Assembly (NCBI GenBank): GCA_039810245.1
Contig: JBDHWQ010000010.1
Span: forward strand, 1-64,000
DNA length: 64,000 nucleotides
Source: CALDSL01 sp039810245
Lineage (GTDB): Bacteria; Chloroflexota; Anaerolineae; Anaerolineales; Anaerolineaceae
Direction: 5' to 3'
Shown piece after piece: positions 8,758-16,794 of this stretch. The notes below the pieces were generated by a model. It saw only the letters and a program-made list of their open reading frames with translations. It ran no database searches and was not told the DNA's origin. A program made the position numbers and the translations under genes. Position 1 is the first letter of the stretch; every line of letters starts with the position of its first letter.

Positions 8758-9708
8758 ATGGCGCTGATCACCATTTTTACCGCTCCCAAGCCCTTTACCA
8801 ATGCGCATATCGCGCTTATTCAGCGCAATGCCATTCGTTCCTGGCTGGCACTGCCAGACGTGGATGTGCTGCTGGTGGGGCAGGAAGACGGGCTGGCAGA
8901 GTTCGCCGCCGAGATGGGCGTGCGTCACCGGCCAGATGTGGCGCGCAACAGAGAAGGCACGCCGCTGGTCAGCTCTATCTTCGCGCTGGGGCGCGAGGCC
9001 GGCGATAGCCCCCTGCTGGCATATGTGAATGCCGATATCATCCTGCTGCCGGACTTTGTGGAGACGGCACGGCAGGTAATGGCGCAGGCGCGTGATTTCC
9101 TGCTGGTGGGCCAGCGCTGGGATATGGGGATCACCACCCCGTTGGACCTAACCCCCGGCTGGCAGGCGCAGCTGCTGGACGCGGCGCGGCGTGAAAACCG
9201 CCTGCACCCGCGCGGCGGCAGTGATTATTTCCTCTACCCGCGCGGCATGTTCGCGGATATGCCCGCCTTTGCTGTGGGCCGCGCCGGGTGGGATAATTGG
9301 ATGATTTACGCCGCGCGGCGTGCCGGCGCGGCCACGGTGGACTGCACCGGGGTGATTCATATCATCCACCAGGACCACGATTACAGCCACCTGCCGGACG
9401 GGCAGCCGCACTACCGCCTACCCGAGACGTTCGAGAACGTGCGCCTGGCGGGCGGCAAGCTGACCATCTTCAAGCTGGACGATACCAACCGCCGCCTGGT
9501 GGACGGCCGTCTGGCGCGCCACCCGCTCACCCGGGCGCGCGCCATGCGCGAGGCGGAGATCTTCCCGCTGGTCACGCTGCGCTCGATGGCGCTGGGCTGG
9601 CTGGCCTTTGCCGTGTTCCACCCCAGGAAGGGCTATGCCGCTTTACGAGAAAACCTTAAATCGCGAAGAACACGAAGAAGTCGCGAAGAACGCGAAAACT
9701 TGAAATGA
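8758..9708 (+). CDS. GT-A fold glycosyltransferase-like protein
   Basis: A 316-residue protein with a GT-A look: ITIFTAPKPF at the start, VDVLLVGQEDG, and YVNADIILLPDF, where NAD is a plausible DxD-like metal site. GRAGWDNWMIY and HQDHDYSH in the second half resemble a family of uncharacterised glycosyltransferases that recognise a donor sugar late in the fold. ATG 8758 is preceded by AAGGAA; an in-frame upstream start lies inside the previous gene and lacks a site. The last ~20 residues (rich in R, E and K) are encoded by a dispersed repeat at 9650-9763 and are probably an accidental tail. Confidence 0.65.
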   Translation: MALITIFTAPKPFTNAHIALIQRNAIRSWLALPDVDVLLVGQEDGLAEFAAEMGVRHRPDVARNREGTPLVSSIFALGREAGDSPLLAYVNADIILLPDFVETARQVMAQARDFLLVGQRWDMGITTPLDLTPGWQAQLLDAARRENRLHPRGGSDYFLYPRGMFADMPAFAVGRAGWDNWMIYAARRAGAATVDCTGVIHIIHQDHDYSHLPDGQPHYRLPETFENVRLAGGKLTIFKLDDTNRRLVDGRLARHPLTRARAMREAEIFPLVTLRSMALGWLAFAVFHPRKGYAALRENLKSRRTRRSREERENLK

Positions 9709-9763
9709 TTTCTCCTCGTGCTTTTTCGCGTTTTCTTGGCGATCTTTTCCCGAAAAGCACGAG
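9650..9763. repeat. CGCGAAGAA-type repeat with long hairpin
   Basis: Two imperfect copies of TCGCGAAGAACACGAAGAA lie in tandem at 9661-9698. They are followed by an inverted repeat, CTCGTGCTTTTTCG (9715-9728) with CGAAAAGCACGAG (9751-9763). AT-rich, purine-skewed tracts like this stand out from the surrounding GC-rich coding DNA. Similar CGCGAAGAACGCGAA repeats are known as dispersed elements in other bacteria (from memory). Here it forms the 3' end of the upstream gene and most of the gap before the GT2 gene. Confidence 0.6.
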
Positions 9764-9805
9764 GACGTCGCGCGCTTTCGCGGTTCCCGTATTTTAGGAG
9801 CAAAC

Positions 9806-10807
9806 ATGCGCATTGGACAGAACCCGGCCAAGTATGTGAAAGAGGTAGCCAGACCCGCGCGGGTGACGGTGGCGGTGCTCAATTACATCCCGTTCCAGAG
9901 CGGTTTTTACGCTGAAACGCTGGACGTGCTCAAGGTATGCCTGGGCAGCATTCGCCAGAACACCGGAATGGAATATGACCTGCTGCTGTTTGACAACGGC
10001 TCCTGCCCGGAAGTGCAGGCCTGGCTTCTGGAAGAGCACCAGGCCGGGCGCATCCAGTACCTGTTCCTTTCCGAGAAGAACCTGGGCAAGGGCGGCGCGT
10101 GGAACATCATCCTCAGCGGCGCGCCGGGTGAGATCATTGCCTACACCGACAGTGATGCCTTCTTTTACCCGGGTTGGTTGCAGCGCTCGCTCGAGCTGCT
10201 GGAGACCTACCCCAATGTGGGCATGGTCACCGCGCGGCCGTTTCGCACCAACACGGAATACGTCACCAGCACCGTAGCCTGGGCCGAATCCACGCCCGGG
10301 GTAACGCTGGAGCGCGGGCAGTTCATCCCCTGGGAAGTGTTCCTGGAGTTCGACCGCAGCCTGGGGCAGAGCGACGAAGAAATTCGCGCGCATTACGACA
10401 GCACCCAGGACATTCGCCTGACCTACAACGGCGTACAGGCCATCGCCGGGGCTAGCCACTGGCAGTTTATGACCCGCAAGGATACGATCGCGCAGTTTTT
10501 GCCGTTCTCGATGGACCGCCCGATGGGGCAGGTGAAGCAGCTCGACCAGCGCATGAACGCCGCCGGGCTGCTGCGGCTGATGCCCACCCAGCCGCTGGCG
10601 ATGAATATGAGCAATACCCTGCGCGGCACGCCGACGCTTTCCACGCCAGCCTCTCCCGCTGGCGGCCGCACCCTGAGACCGTCGAAGGGTGCGGGGAAAA
10701 GCTCCGCAAAGGGCATGCGCAGCCGCCTGTTGGATCTGCCCCCGGTGCGCAAGGCGCTGATGGGCTTGTATGACGCCATTTTTCGGTGGTATTATGACCG
10801 TTCCTGA
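9806..10807 (+). CDS. GT2 family glycosyltransferase
   Basis: A 333-residue inverting glycosyltransferase of the GT2 family. TVAVLNY opens the nucleotide-binding half, LLFDNGSCPEV gives the first conserved Asp, and AYTDSDAFFYPGW contains the DxD metal site. TAGGAG precedes ATG 9806. From about residue 285 the protein loses family features: TLRPSKGAG is read from a palindromic repeat (10666-10694), and the last 30 residues (RKALMGLYDAIFRWYYDRS) are a basic, amphipathic tail. This tail may attach the enzyme to the membrane. Confidence 0.85.
   Translation: MRIGQNPAKYVKEVARPARVTVAVLNYIPFQSGFYAETLDVLKVCLGSIRQNTGMEYDLLLFDNGSCPEVQAWLLEEHQAGRIQYLFLSEKNLGKGGAWNIILSGAPGEIIAYTDSDAFFYPGWLQRSLELLETYPNVGMVTARPFRTNTEYVTSTVAWAESTPGVTLERGQFIPWEVFLEFDRSLGQSDEEIRAHYDSTQDIRLTYNGVQAIAGASHWQFMTRKDTIAQFLPFSMDRPMGQVKQLDQRMNAAGLLRLMPTQPLAMNMSNTLRGTPTLSTPASPAGGRTLRPSKGAGKSSAKGMRSRLLDLPPVRKALMGLYDAIFRWYYDRS
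10666..10694. repeat. In-frame palindromic repeat (CACCCTGAG...GTCGAAGGGTG type)
   Basis: CCGCACCCT (10666-10674) and AGGGTGCGG (10686-10694) form a perfect 9-base inverted repeat around GAGACCGTCGA. The CCCTGAG...GTCGAAGGG core resembles a very widespread class of dispersed bacterial palindromes (from memory). It lies in the coding sequence of the GT2 gene and keeps the frame open. Confidence 0.65.
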
Positions 10808-10834
10808 CCTTCTTGTGTGGAGCCAAATCCTTTC

Positions 10835-12283
10835 ATGACGCAACCCAAACGTGTCTTTATCAGCGCCGATCACGGCCTGGCGATTGTGTACTTTCTGCAA
10901 AGTGACGTGGTGCCCACCCTGCTGCAAAACGGGGTGGAAGTGGTGCTGTTGACCGATGACGGCCTGAAAGAGCAGATCACGCGCCGCTTTGGCCAGCCCG
11001 GGCTTACGGTGGAAGGCCTGCGCCTCAAGCAGTGCCGCCAGTACGCTGAGCGTCTTGACCCCAGCACGCAGTGGTGGCTCAACTTCCTGCGCCGCGTGGG
11101 CGCGTCTGACAAAATTAACCTCGAAGCGCTCACCAGCCATATCCGCCAGGTGGACGCTGAGGCGGTGGGCAAGCGCAAGCTGCTGATGCCATTGATGAAA
11201 GGCGTGATCGCCGCCATGCGCCGCTCGAAGGGCGTGCGCCAGGCGGTGGTGCGCCGCCAGGAGCGTTACATTCCCAACCTGTACGGAGACCTGTTCGAGC
11301 ATTACCGCCCGGACATGGTGATTGCCAGCACGCCCGGCTGGCGCTACGACCGCTACCTGCTGCGCGAGGCCGCGCAGCGCGGCGTGCGCACCGGGGCAGT
11401 GGTGGTGGGTTGGGATAACCCGTCCAGCTACAGCCTGCCGGGCGCAAAGGTGGACTGGATCAACTGCTGGTCTGAGGTGCAGAAGCAGGAGCTGGTGGAA
11501 GGCGATGACTGGAACCCGGAGCGGGTGCACATCGGCGGCATCCCATCCTACGACGGTTACTTCCGCAAGCAGTGGCTGCTGCCGCGCGACGAGTACTTCC
11601 GCATGCACAACCTCGACCCGCAGCGCAAGCTGCTGTCGTATGCGTGTAGTTTTATCACCTTCTCGCCCAACTACCAGAATATTGAAGCGCTGGCAAAGCT
11701 GGTAAACAGCGGCAGCCTGGCGCAGCCGTCACAGCTGCTGGTGCGGCTGCATCCCAACCACTTTATGGATGAGCCGCTGTTTGCCGGCGAGCGTGAGCGC
11801 GTGTTCCAACTGGCGCGCGAGATGCCCAACGTGCACGTGGTGGAGCCGGTGCCGCTGGGCGGCGAGTTGGGCTATTACAGCGGCGAGGACATGCCCGAAA
11901 AGACTTCGATGATGGCGCATTCCGACGTGTTCCTGACGGTCTACTCGACTATGGTGGTAGAGTGCGCCATCCACGACCGGCCGATCGTGGCGGTGTGCAT
12001 CGACGCGCCTGGGGGCTGGAACCAGCCGGGGCGCTTCTCGCTGGCCCTTTCGGAGATTGGCAATTGGCCCACGCACCGCCGCTTCCGCGATGCCGGAGCA
12101 GGGCGCGTGGCGCTGGATGCCGCCGAGCTGGAAGCCGCGGTCAACTTCTACCTGACCAACCCGCAGGCGGATGGCAAAGCGCGCCGCGAATTTATCCAAC
12201 GCGAATGCACCTACACTGACGGGCTGGCAGGCCAGCGCACCGGGCAGTTCTTTCTGGAAAAGATCATGGAGGCGGGCGCATGA
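10835..12283 (+). CDS. Capsule-type GT-B glycosyltransferase-like protein
   Basis: A 482-residue protein beginning FISADHGLAIVYFLQSDV. The C-terminal half carries LVRLHPNHF near residue 303 and TVYSTMVVECAIHDRPIV near residue 367, the pattern of capsule-synthesis or CDP-glycerol transferase-like GT-B folds. ATG 10835 is chosen because GGAG at 10819 serves as ribosome site; an in-frame GTG at 10817 is the alternative. It overlaps the following oxidoreductase gene (ATGA). Likely a glycosyl or polyol-phosphate transferase of the surface-glycan pathway; substrate unknown. Confidence 0.7.
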   Translation: MTQPKRVFISADHGLAIVYFLQSDVVPTLLQNGVEVVLLTDDGLKEQITRRFGQPGLTVEGLRLKQCRQYAERLDPSTQWWLNFLRRVGASDKINLEALTSHIRQVDAEAVGKRKLLMPLMKGVIAAMRRSKGVRQAVVRRQERYIPNLYGDLFEHYRPDMVIASTPGWRYDRYLLREAAQRGVRTGAVVVGWDNPSSYSLPGAKVDWINCWSEVQKQELVEGDDWNPERVHIGGIPSYDGYFRKQWLLPRDEYFRMHNLDPQRKLLSYACSFITFSPNYQNIEALAKLVNSGSLAQPSQLLVRLHPNHFMDEPLFAGERERVFQLAREMPNVHVVEPVPLGGELGYYSGEDMPEKTSMMAHSDVFLTVYSTMVVECAIHDRPIVAVCIDAPGGWNQPGRFSLALSEIGNWPTHRRFRDAGAGRVALDAAELEAAVNFYLTNPQADGKARREFIQRECTYTDGLAGQRTGQFFLEKIMEAGA

Positions 12284-13320
12284 AATTCCTGATCGCGGGT
12301 TTTGGCTCGATTGGACGGCGGCATTTCCGCAACCTGCTGGCGCTTGGCGAGCGCGATATTGTGCTCTACCGCACGCGGCGCAGTACGCTGGACGATGCCG
12401 AGCTGGAAGGCTACACCGTGGAGACCAACCTGGACGCAGCCCTGGCTCACCGGCCAGACGCGTTGATTGTGGCCAACCCCACCGCGCTGCACCTGGATGT
12501 GGCCATCCCCGCGGCGCGCGCCGGCTGCTCGATCCTGATGGAGAAGCCGGTGTCGCACAGCCTGGAGCGCCTGGGTGAGCTGGAATCCGCGCTGGCGGCG
12601 GGTGGTGGGCAATTGTTTGTGGGCTTCCAGTTCCGCTTCCACCCCGGTCTGCAGGCAGCGGATACGCTGCTGCGCGAAGGCGCAATTGGTCGCCCGCTGG
12701 CTGTGCACGCGCACTGGGGCGAGTACCTGCCCAACTGGCACCCGTGGGAAGATTACCGCCTGAGCTACAGCGCGCGCGGCGATCTGGGCGGCGGCGTGGT
12801 GCTGACCCTCAGCCACCCGTTGGATTACCTGCGCTGGCTGCTGGGTGAGGTGGCCGGGCTGTGGGCCTTCGCCGGCCAGTTCAGCGACCTGGAAGTGCAG
12901 GTGGACGACCTGGCCGAGATTGGTCTGCGCTTTGCGAATGGCGCGGTAGGCGGGCTGCACCTCAATTATGTGCAGCAGCCGCCCGTCCACCGGCTGGAGA
13001 TCGCCGGCAGTGCCGGCACGCTCACCTGGGACAACGCCGATGGCGCCGCGCGGCTGTACCGCGCGCAGACTGGCGCGTGGGAAGTCTTTGCGCCCCCACC
13101 CGGCTTCGAGCGCAACGACCTGTTTCTGGCCGAGCTGCGCCATTTTATCGAGGTGGCACGCGGCGAGGCCCGGCCGGTTTGCGGCCTGCAAGACGGCGTC
13201 CGCGCGCTGGAGCTGGCCCTGGCGGTGCACCAATCGGCACGGGAAGAGCGCCTGATTTCATTCGTAGGGGCGGGTCCCCAACCCGCCCGCTCAGGCGACT
13301 ACCAGGAATTGCCTCTATAG
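12280..13320 (+). CDS. Gfo/Idh/MocA-family oxidoreductase
   Basis: A 346-residue NAD(P)-dependent sugar dehydrogenase. LIAGFGSIGRRHFRNLL is the N-terminal cofactor fold, ANPTALHLDVA and LMEKPVSHSLERL (the conserved EKP) follow, and the C-terminal half is the substrate domain. In glycan loci this family often oxidises C3 of UDP-sugars or reduces keto-sugars. It overlaps the previous gene by four bases. The final ~19 residues, beginning FVGAGPQPAR, are read from the palindromic repeat at 13264-13290, so the original C-terminus was probably just before it. Confidence 0.87.
   Translation: MKFLIAGFGSIGRRHFRNLLALGERDIVLYRTRRSTLDDAELEGYTVETNLDAALAHRPDALIVANPTALHLDVAIPAARAGCSILMEKPVSHSLERLGELESALAAGGGQLFVGFQFRFHPGLQAADTLLREGAIGRPLAVHAHWGEYLPNWHPWEDYRLSYSARGDLGGGVVLTLSHPLDYLRWLLGEVAGLWAFAGQFSDLEVQVDDLAEIGLRFANGAVGGLHLNYVQQPPVHRLEIAGSAGTLTWDNADGAARLYRAQTGAWEVFAPPPGFERNDLFLAELRHFIEVARGEARPVCGLQDGVRALELALAVHQSAREERLISFVGAGPQPARSGDYQELPL
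13264..13290. repeat. Dispersed GTAGGGG palindrome, copy 2
   Basis: GTAGGGGCGGGTCCCC followed by AACCCGCCCGC, with GGGCGGGT / ACCCGCCC arms. It matches the element at 5634-5660 in layout and most bases. It lies inside the 3' end of the oxidoreductase frame and supplies the residues VGAGPQPAR. Confidence 0.65.
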
Positions 13321-13355
13321 GCACACAGACTTGCCTGCCTTTCGGAAAGAAAGTG

Positions 13356-15131
13356 ATGCAGCACGCAGTGGAAACACAATCAGCGCAAGACACAGAACAG
13401 CAGCCGGGCGGGTGGATCGGCCGCCGGCCGGTGCTGTTTGCGGTGTTGTACTTCACCCTGCTGAGCATATGGATGACCTGGCCGCTGGCGCGCGTGATTG
13501 GCGGGCGAATCGCCGGAACGCTGGGGGATAACATCTACTTTGTGTGGATGATCGGCTGGATGCAAAAGGCGCTGTTCCAGATTGGGGCCAACCCGTTCAA
13601 CGTGTGGTTTCTTAATTACCCCGAAGGCTGGAACATGGCCTACACCGAGATCACCCCGGCGCAGCTTGCGCTGGCGATGCCCTTTAGCCTGGCCGTCGGG
13701 CCAACCTTCGGTTATAACGCCGCCATGCTGCTCACTTTCATCCTCTCCGGTCTGACCATGTTCCTGTGGGTGCGCCATCTCACCGGCAGCGCGCTGGCCG
13801 GGCTGGTGAGTGGCACGATTTTCGCTTTCCTGCCCTACCGTTTTGCGCATTACCTCATTGGCCACCTTAATTTGGTGGGCACGCAGTGGTTCCCGCTCTA
13901 TTTCTGGGGCCTGTTCGACCTGCTGGGCGCGCGGCAGTTCCGCTGGAAGCCTGTGCTGCTGGCCGGGCTGGGCCTGGGACTCACCGCACTGACTTCGCAG
14001 TATTACGTCTATATGGCGCTGTTCGCCAGCGCGCCGGTTGCGCTTGTGTGGCTGCTGCTGGACCGGGGCCAGGTTCGCCGGCGCGCCTTCTGGCAGGGCG
14101 CAGCGGCCGCGGTGCTGGTGGCGCTGCCGCTCCTGGCGCTGGCCGTCGGCCCGTACCTCCTGCTCGACCAGCAAGGCGGTCTGCCCGACCGCGATCTGGG
14201 CGTGGTGCGCCCGTATTCCGCCAGCCCGACCGATTTTCTGCTGCCATCCACCGACCATTTCCTGTGGGGGCAGTGGGTGGGTGACACGTTCAACCGCAAT
14301 ATGTGGGTGGAAGGCACGCTGACCATTGGCTTTGTGACCCTGGCGCTGGCCGGTGTGGCGCTGTGGAAGCGCCGCGCCACTGGCGCGCCGCGCCCGCTGG
14401 CCTGGGCTCTGCTGGCCGGGGCACTGGTAGGGGTTGTGCTGGCGATGGGTACGGACCTGCACTGGAACGGCGAGATGCTGCCGCCGCTGGCGGTTCCGGC
14501 CGGGCTGCAGGGCGTGCTGGGCCGCGCCGAAATCCCGCTGCACCTGCCGGGTTATTATTTATTCCTGCATTTCCCGTTCTACGCCAAGCTGCGCGCATTC
14601 ATGCGCTTTGGTATCATCGCGCTGGTGCTGCTCGGCGCGCTGGCCGGGCTGGGGGCGGGCTGGCTGCTGCGCCGCGCCGGGCGCCGGCAGGTGGCCGTGG
14701 CCACGCTGCTGATTGCCCTGGCCTGCCTGGAGTTCTACCCCGGACCAACCGAGCGTTTCTTCACGGTCCGCGCGCGCCCGGTGGATGCCTGGCTGGCGGC
14801 GCAGCCGGGAGATGGGGCCGTGGCGCAGTTCCCGTTTATCGAGTCGGAAGACCAGGAACAGACCTATTACACCCTGGTGCACGGTAAGCCTTTCATCGGC
14901 GGATTCTTCAATGCTTTCCCGCCGCCGCAGTATGCGCGCATCCGCCCGGTGCTGGAACATTTCCCTGACGCGCAGAGTGCCGCGCTGCTGAGCGAGCTGG
15001 GCGTGGAGTGGGTGCTGGTGGATAGCCGCCGCTACCCCGATCTGCCCGCGCTGCGCGCCACGGCCGAGGGGCTGGGGCTGCGCTTTGTGCAGCAGGTGGG
15101 GGATGAGATGGTGTTCGAGGTGACGCGGTGA
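13356..15131 (+). CDS. GT-C type polytopic membrane glycosyltransferase-like protein
   Basis: A 591-residue integral membrane protein with about 11-13 hydrophobic segments (for example VLFAVLYFTLLSIWMTWPL, PALLLTFILSG-like stretches and GIIALVLLGALAGLGAGWLL) and a soluble C-terminal part of ~130 residues. GDNIYFVWMIGW after the first segment is the expected place for the catalytic acidic residue of GT-C enzymes, which use lipid-linked sugars. ATG 13356 follows a GGAAAGAAAG ribosome site; the frame is open far upstream but overlaps the previous gene. It overlaps the next membrane protein gene by GTGA. Confidence 0.7.
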   Translation: MQHAVETQSAQDTEQQPGGWIGRRPVLFAVLYFTLLSIWMTWPLARVIGGRIAGTLGDNIYFVWMIGWMQKALFQIGANPFNVWFLNYPEGWNMAYTEITPAQLALAMPFSLAVGPTFGYNAAMLLTFILSGLTMFLWVRHLTGSALAGLVSGTIFAFLPYRFAHYLIGHLNLVGTQWFPLYFWGLFDLLGARQFRWKPVLLAGLGLGLTALTSQYYVYMALFASAPVALVWLLLDRGQVRRRAFWQGAAAAVLVALPLLALAVGPYLLLDQQGGLPDRDLGVVRPYSASPTDFLLPSTDHFLWGQWVGDTFNRNMWVEGTLTIGFVTLALAGVALWKRRATGAPRPLAWALLAGALVGVVLAMGTDLHWNGEMLPPLAVPAGLQGVLGRAEIPLHLPGYYLFLHFPFYAKLRAFMRFGIIALVLLGALAGLGAGWLLRRAGRRQVAVATLLIALACLEFYPGPTERFFTVRARPVDAWLAAQPGDGAVAQFPFIESEDQEQTYYTLVHGKPFIGGFFNAFPPPQYARIRPVLEHFPDAQSAALLSELGVEWVLVDSRRYPDLPALRATAEGLGLRFVQQVGDEMVFEVTR

Positions 15132-16729
15132 AGCGCGTGATTGCGGGGGGTGCGATTGCGCTGGCGGCCGTCATCGCCGCGGCCTGCGCGCTGTTCAGTA
15201 CGCGGCTGGGGCCGGGCGTGGGCGGTGATGCCACGATTTACATTACCTCGGCGCGCAACCTGGTGGCCGGGCACGGCTTTGGGCTGATCGACGCGCGTGG
15301 TAACTTCCGGCTGCTGCCCTACTTCGCGCCGCTGTTCCCGCTTGTGTTGAGTGTCTTCGAGCGCCTGGGTTTGGACCTGGCGCAGGCGGCGCGCTGGATG
15401 AACGCGCTGCTGTTCGCCGGGCTGGCGGGTGGAGCCGGGCTGGCAGTGCTGCGCCTTGCGCGCCCGGCGGCGCTGGCCGGGCTGGCGGCGCTGCTGCTGG
15501 CGCTCTCGCCCATCCTCACCCCCATCTATTCGTGGGCCATGTCGGAACCCCTGGCGCTGTTCCTGGGCTTTGCCGGTCTGTGGCTGGCGCTGGTGGCGGC
15601 GCGGGATGCGCGTCGCGAAACGGCCTTTTACGGCTCGGCGCTGCTGGCCGGGCTGAGCTTCCTCACCCGTTACAGCTCGGCGGGGTTTGTAGGCGCGGCG
15701 GCGCTGGGGCTGCTGCTGCTGCGCCCCGGCTCGCTGCGCCGCCGGCTGGCGGATGCGCTGCTGTATGGCGCGCTGGCAGCGCTGCCCACCGCCCTGTGGA
15801 TGGGCTACGTGTACGCGCAAACCGCGACGGTCTCCGCGCGCAGCGTGGAATCAGCGGCGGGCATGGCCAGTCGTTTTGCGGCCTTCTGGCCGCAGTCGGC
15901 GAACATGCTGCTGGCCTGGCTGGTGCCATATTCGTGGATGGACGCGCCGGGCTACCCGGAGGTCATCAACCGGCTGCTGCCGCCGGCGCTGGTGCTGGCC
16001 GCGGCCGGTTGGAGCGGGCTGATCCTTTCAAGGGCGCGGCGAAGCGGATGGAATGATGCGCGCCTGCGCGCGCTGCTGCTTCTGTGGCTGCTGGTGCTTG
16101 TCTACCTGAGCGTGATCCTGCTGGTGTACGTTACTACTTACCCGCCGATCACGATTGATAACCGCATGCTCTCGCCGCTGCACGTGGCGCTGCTGCTGAT
16201 GCTCCCGCTGCTGGCTGCGCTGACTGCGGAGCGTGCCTCGCGCCGCTGGGCCGCTCTGCTGCTGCTTGCCGGGCTGGCGCTGGGCGCTGCCTGGTTTGGC
16301 TGGCGCACGGTGCGCATCGTTCAGATTAACGCCGAAAAGGGTCTGGGCTATTCATCACTGGAGTGGCAGCAGTCGCAGACACGCGCGGCCATGCCCCAGG
16401 CCATCCCACCCGGTGCGGCGGTCGTCACCAACGAGCAGACCGCGCTGCTGTACCTGGACCATGTTACGCCCTACCCGCTGATGGAGCCGTACCAGAGCGC
16501 GCCTGCGCCGGTATTCACCCGTTATGGAGATGGCGACCTGGCGGCGGATGACGCCCAGCGCCTGTTCCGCGAGGGCAAGGCGGTGCTGGTGCTTTTTGAT
16601 ACGATTGTGCCGCAGATGGAAGGTCTGTACGGCGAGCGCGCCGCCGAGCGCGTGCGCGTTCTGACCGAGAGCCTGGACGTGCTGTACCGCGGCAATGATG
16701 GAGCGATTTATGCCTATCCTCAGCCGTGA
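15128..16729 (+). CDS. GT-C type membrane protein (GT39-like)
   Basis: A 533-residue polytopic membrane protein starting at GTG 15128, overlapping the previous stop. After the first hydrophobic segment comes GGDATIYITSARNLVAGHGFG, with the acidic residue expected in GT-C glycosyltransferases, then PYFAPLFPLVL. About ten further hydrophobic segments follow and a ~150-residue soluble tail ends the protein. It resembles the next gene in order of motifs, pointing to tandem duplication. Donor is probably a polyprenyl-linked sugar; acceptor unknown. Confidence 0.7.
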   Translation: MKRVIAGGAIALAAVIAAACALFSTRLGPGVGGDATIYITSARNLVAGHGFGLIDARGNFRLLPYFAPLFPLVLSVFERLGLDLAQAARWMNALLFAGLAGGAGLAVLRLARPAALAGLAALLLALSPILTPIYSWAMSEPLALFLGFAGLWLALVAARDARRETAFYGSALLAGLSFLTRYSSAGFVGAAALGLLLLRPGSLRRRLADALLYGALAALPTALWMGYVYAQTATVSARSVESAAGMASRFAAFWPQSANMLLAWLVPYSWMDAPGYPEVINRLLPPALVLAAAGWSGLILSRARRSGWNDARLRALLLLWLLVLVYLSVILLVYVTTYPPITIDNRMLSPLHVALLLMLPLLAALTAERASRRWAALLLLAGLALGAAWFGWRTVRIVQINAEKGLGYSSLEWQQSQTRAAMPQAIPPGAAVVTNEQTALLYLDHVTPYPLMEPYQSAPAPVFTRYGDGDLAADDAQRLFREGKAVLVLFDTIVPQMEGLYGERAAERVRVLTESLDVLYRGNDGAIYAYPQP

Positions 16730-16751
16730 TTGGAATGTATATATCCTCCCC

Positions 16752-16773
16752 CCAAAACTGTTTTTCGTTTTGG
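16752..16773 (+). other. Small hairpin before the third membrane gene
   Basis: CCAAAAC (16752-16758) and GTTTTGG (16767-16773) form an inverted repeat with a T-rich loop. It sits between two tandem membrane-protein genes and upstream of the GAGGGG ribosome site. It may slow or stop transcription between the genes; the lack of a following T-run makes a true terminator unlikely. Confidence 0.35.
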
Positions 16774-16794
16774 TGGAGTTCGAGGGGCGTGTGC

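Noticed and set aside
9794..11608. A 604-codon open frame on the minus strand opposite two glycosyltransferase genes
   Set aside because: It lies wholly antisense to two well-supported genes. Composition (His, Gln, Arg, Val rich) is that expected of the complement of GC-rich codons, and no family motif appears.
13380..14543. A 387-codon antisense open frame opposite the GT-C gene
   Set aside because: Rich in His, Gln and Arg with no motifs; the opposite strand codes a clear membrane protein.
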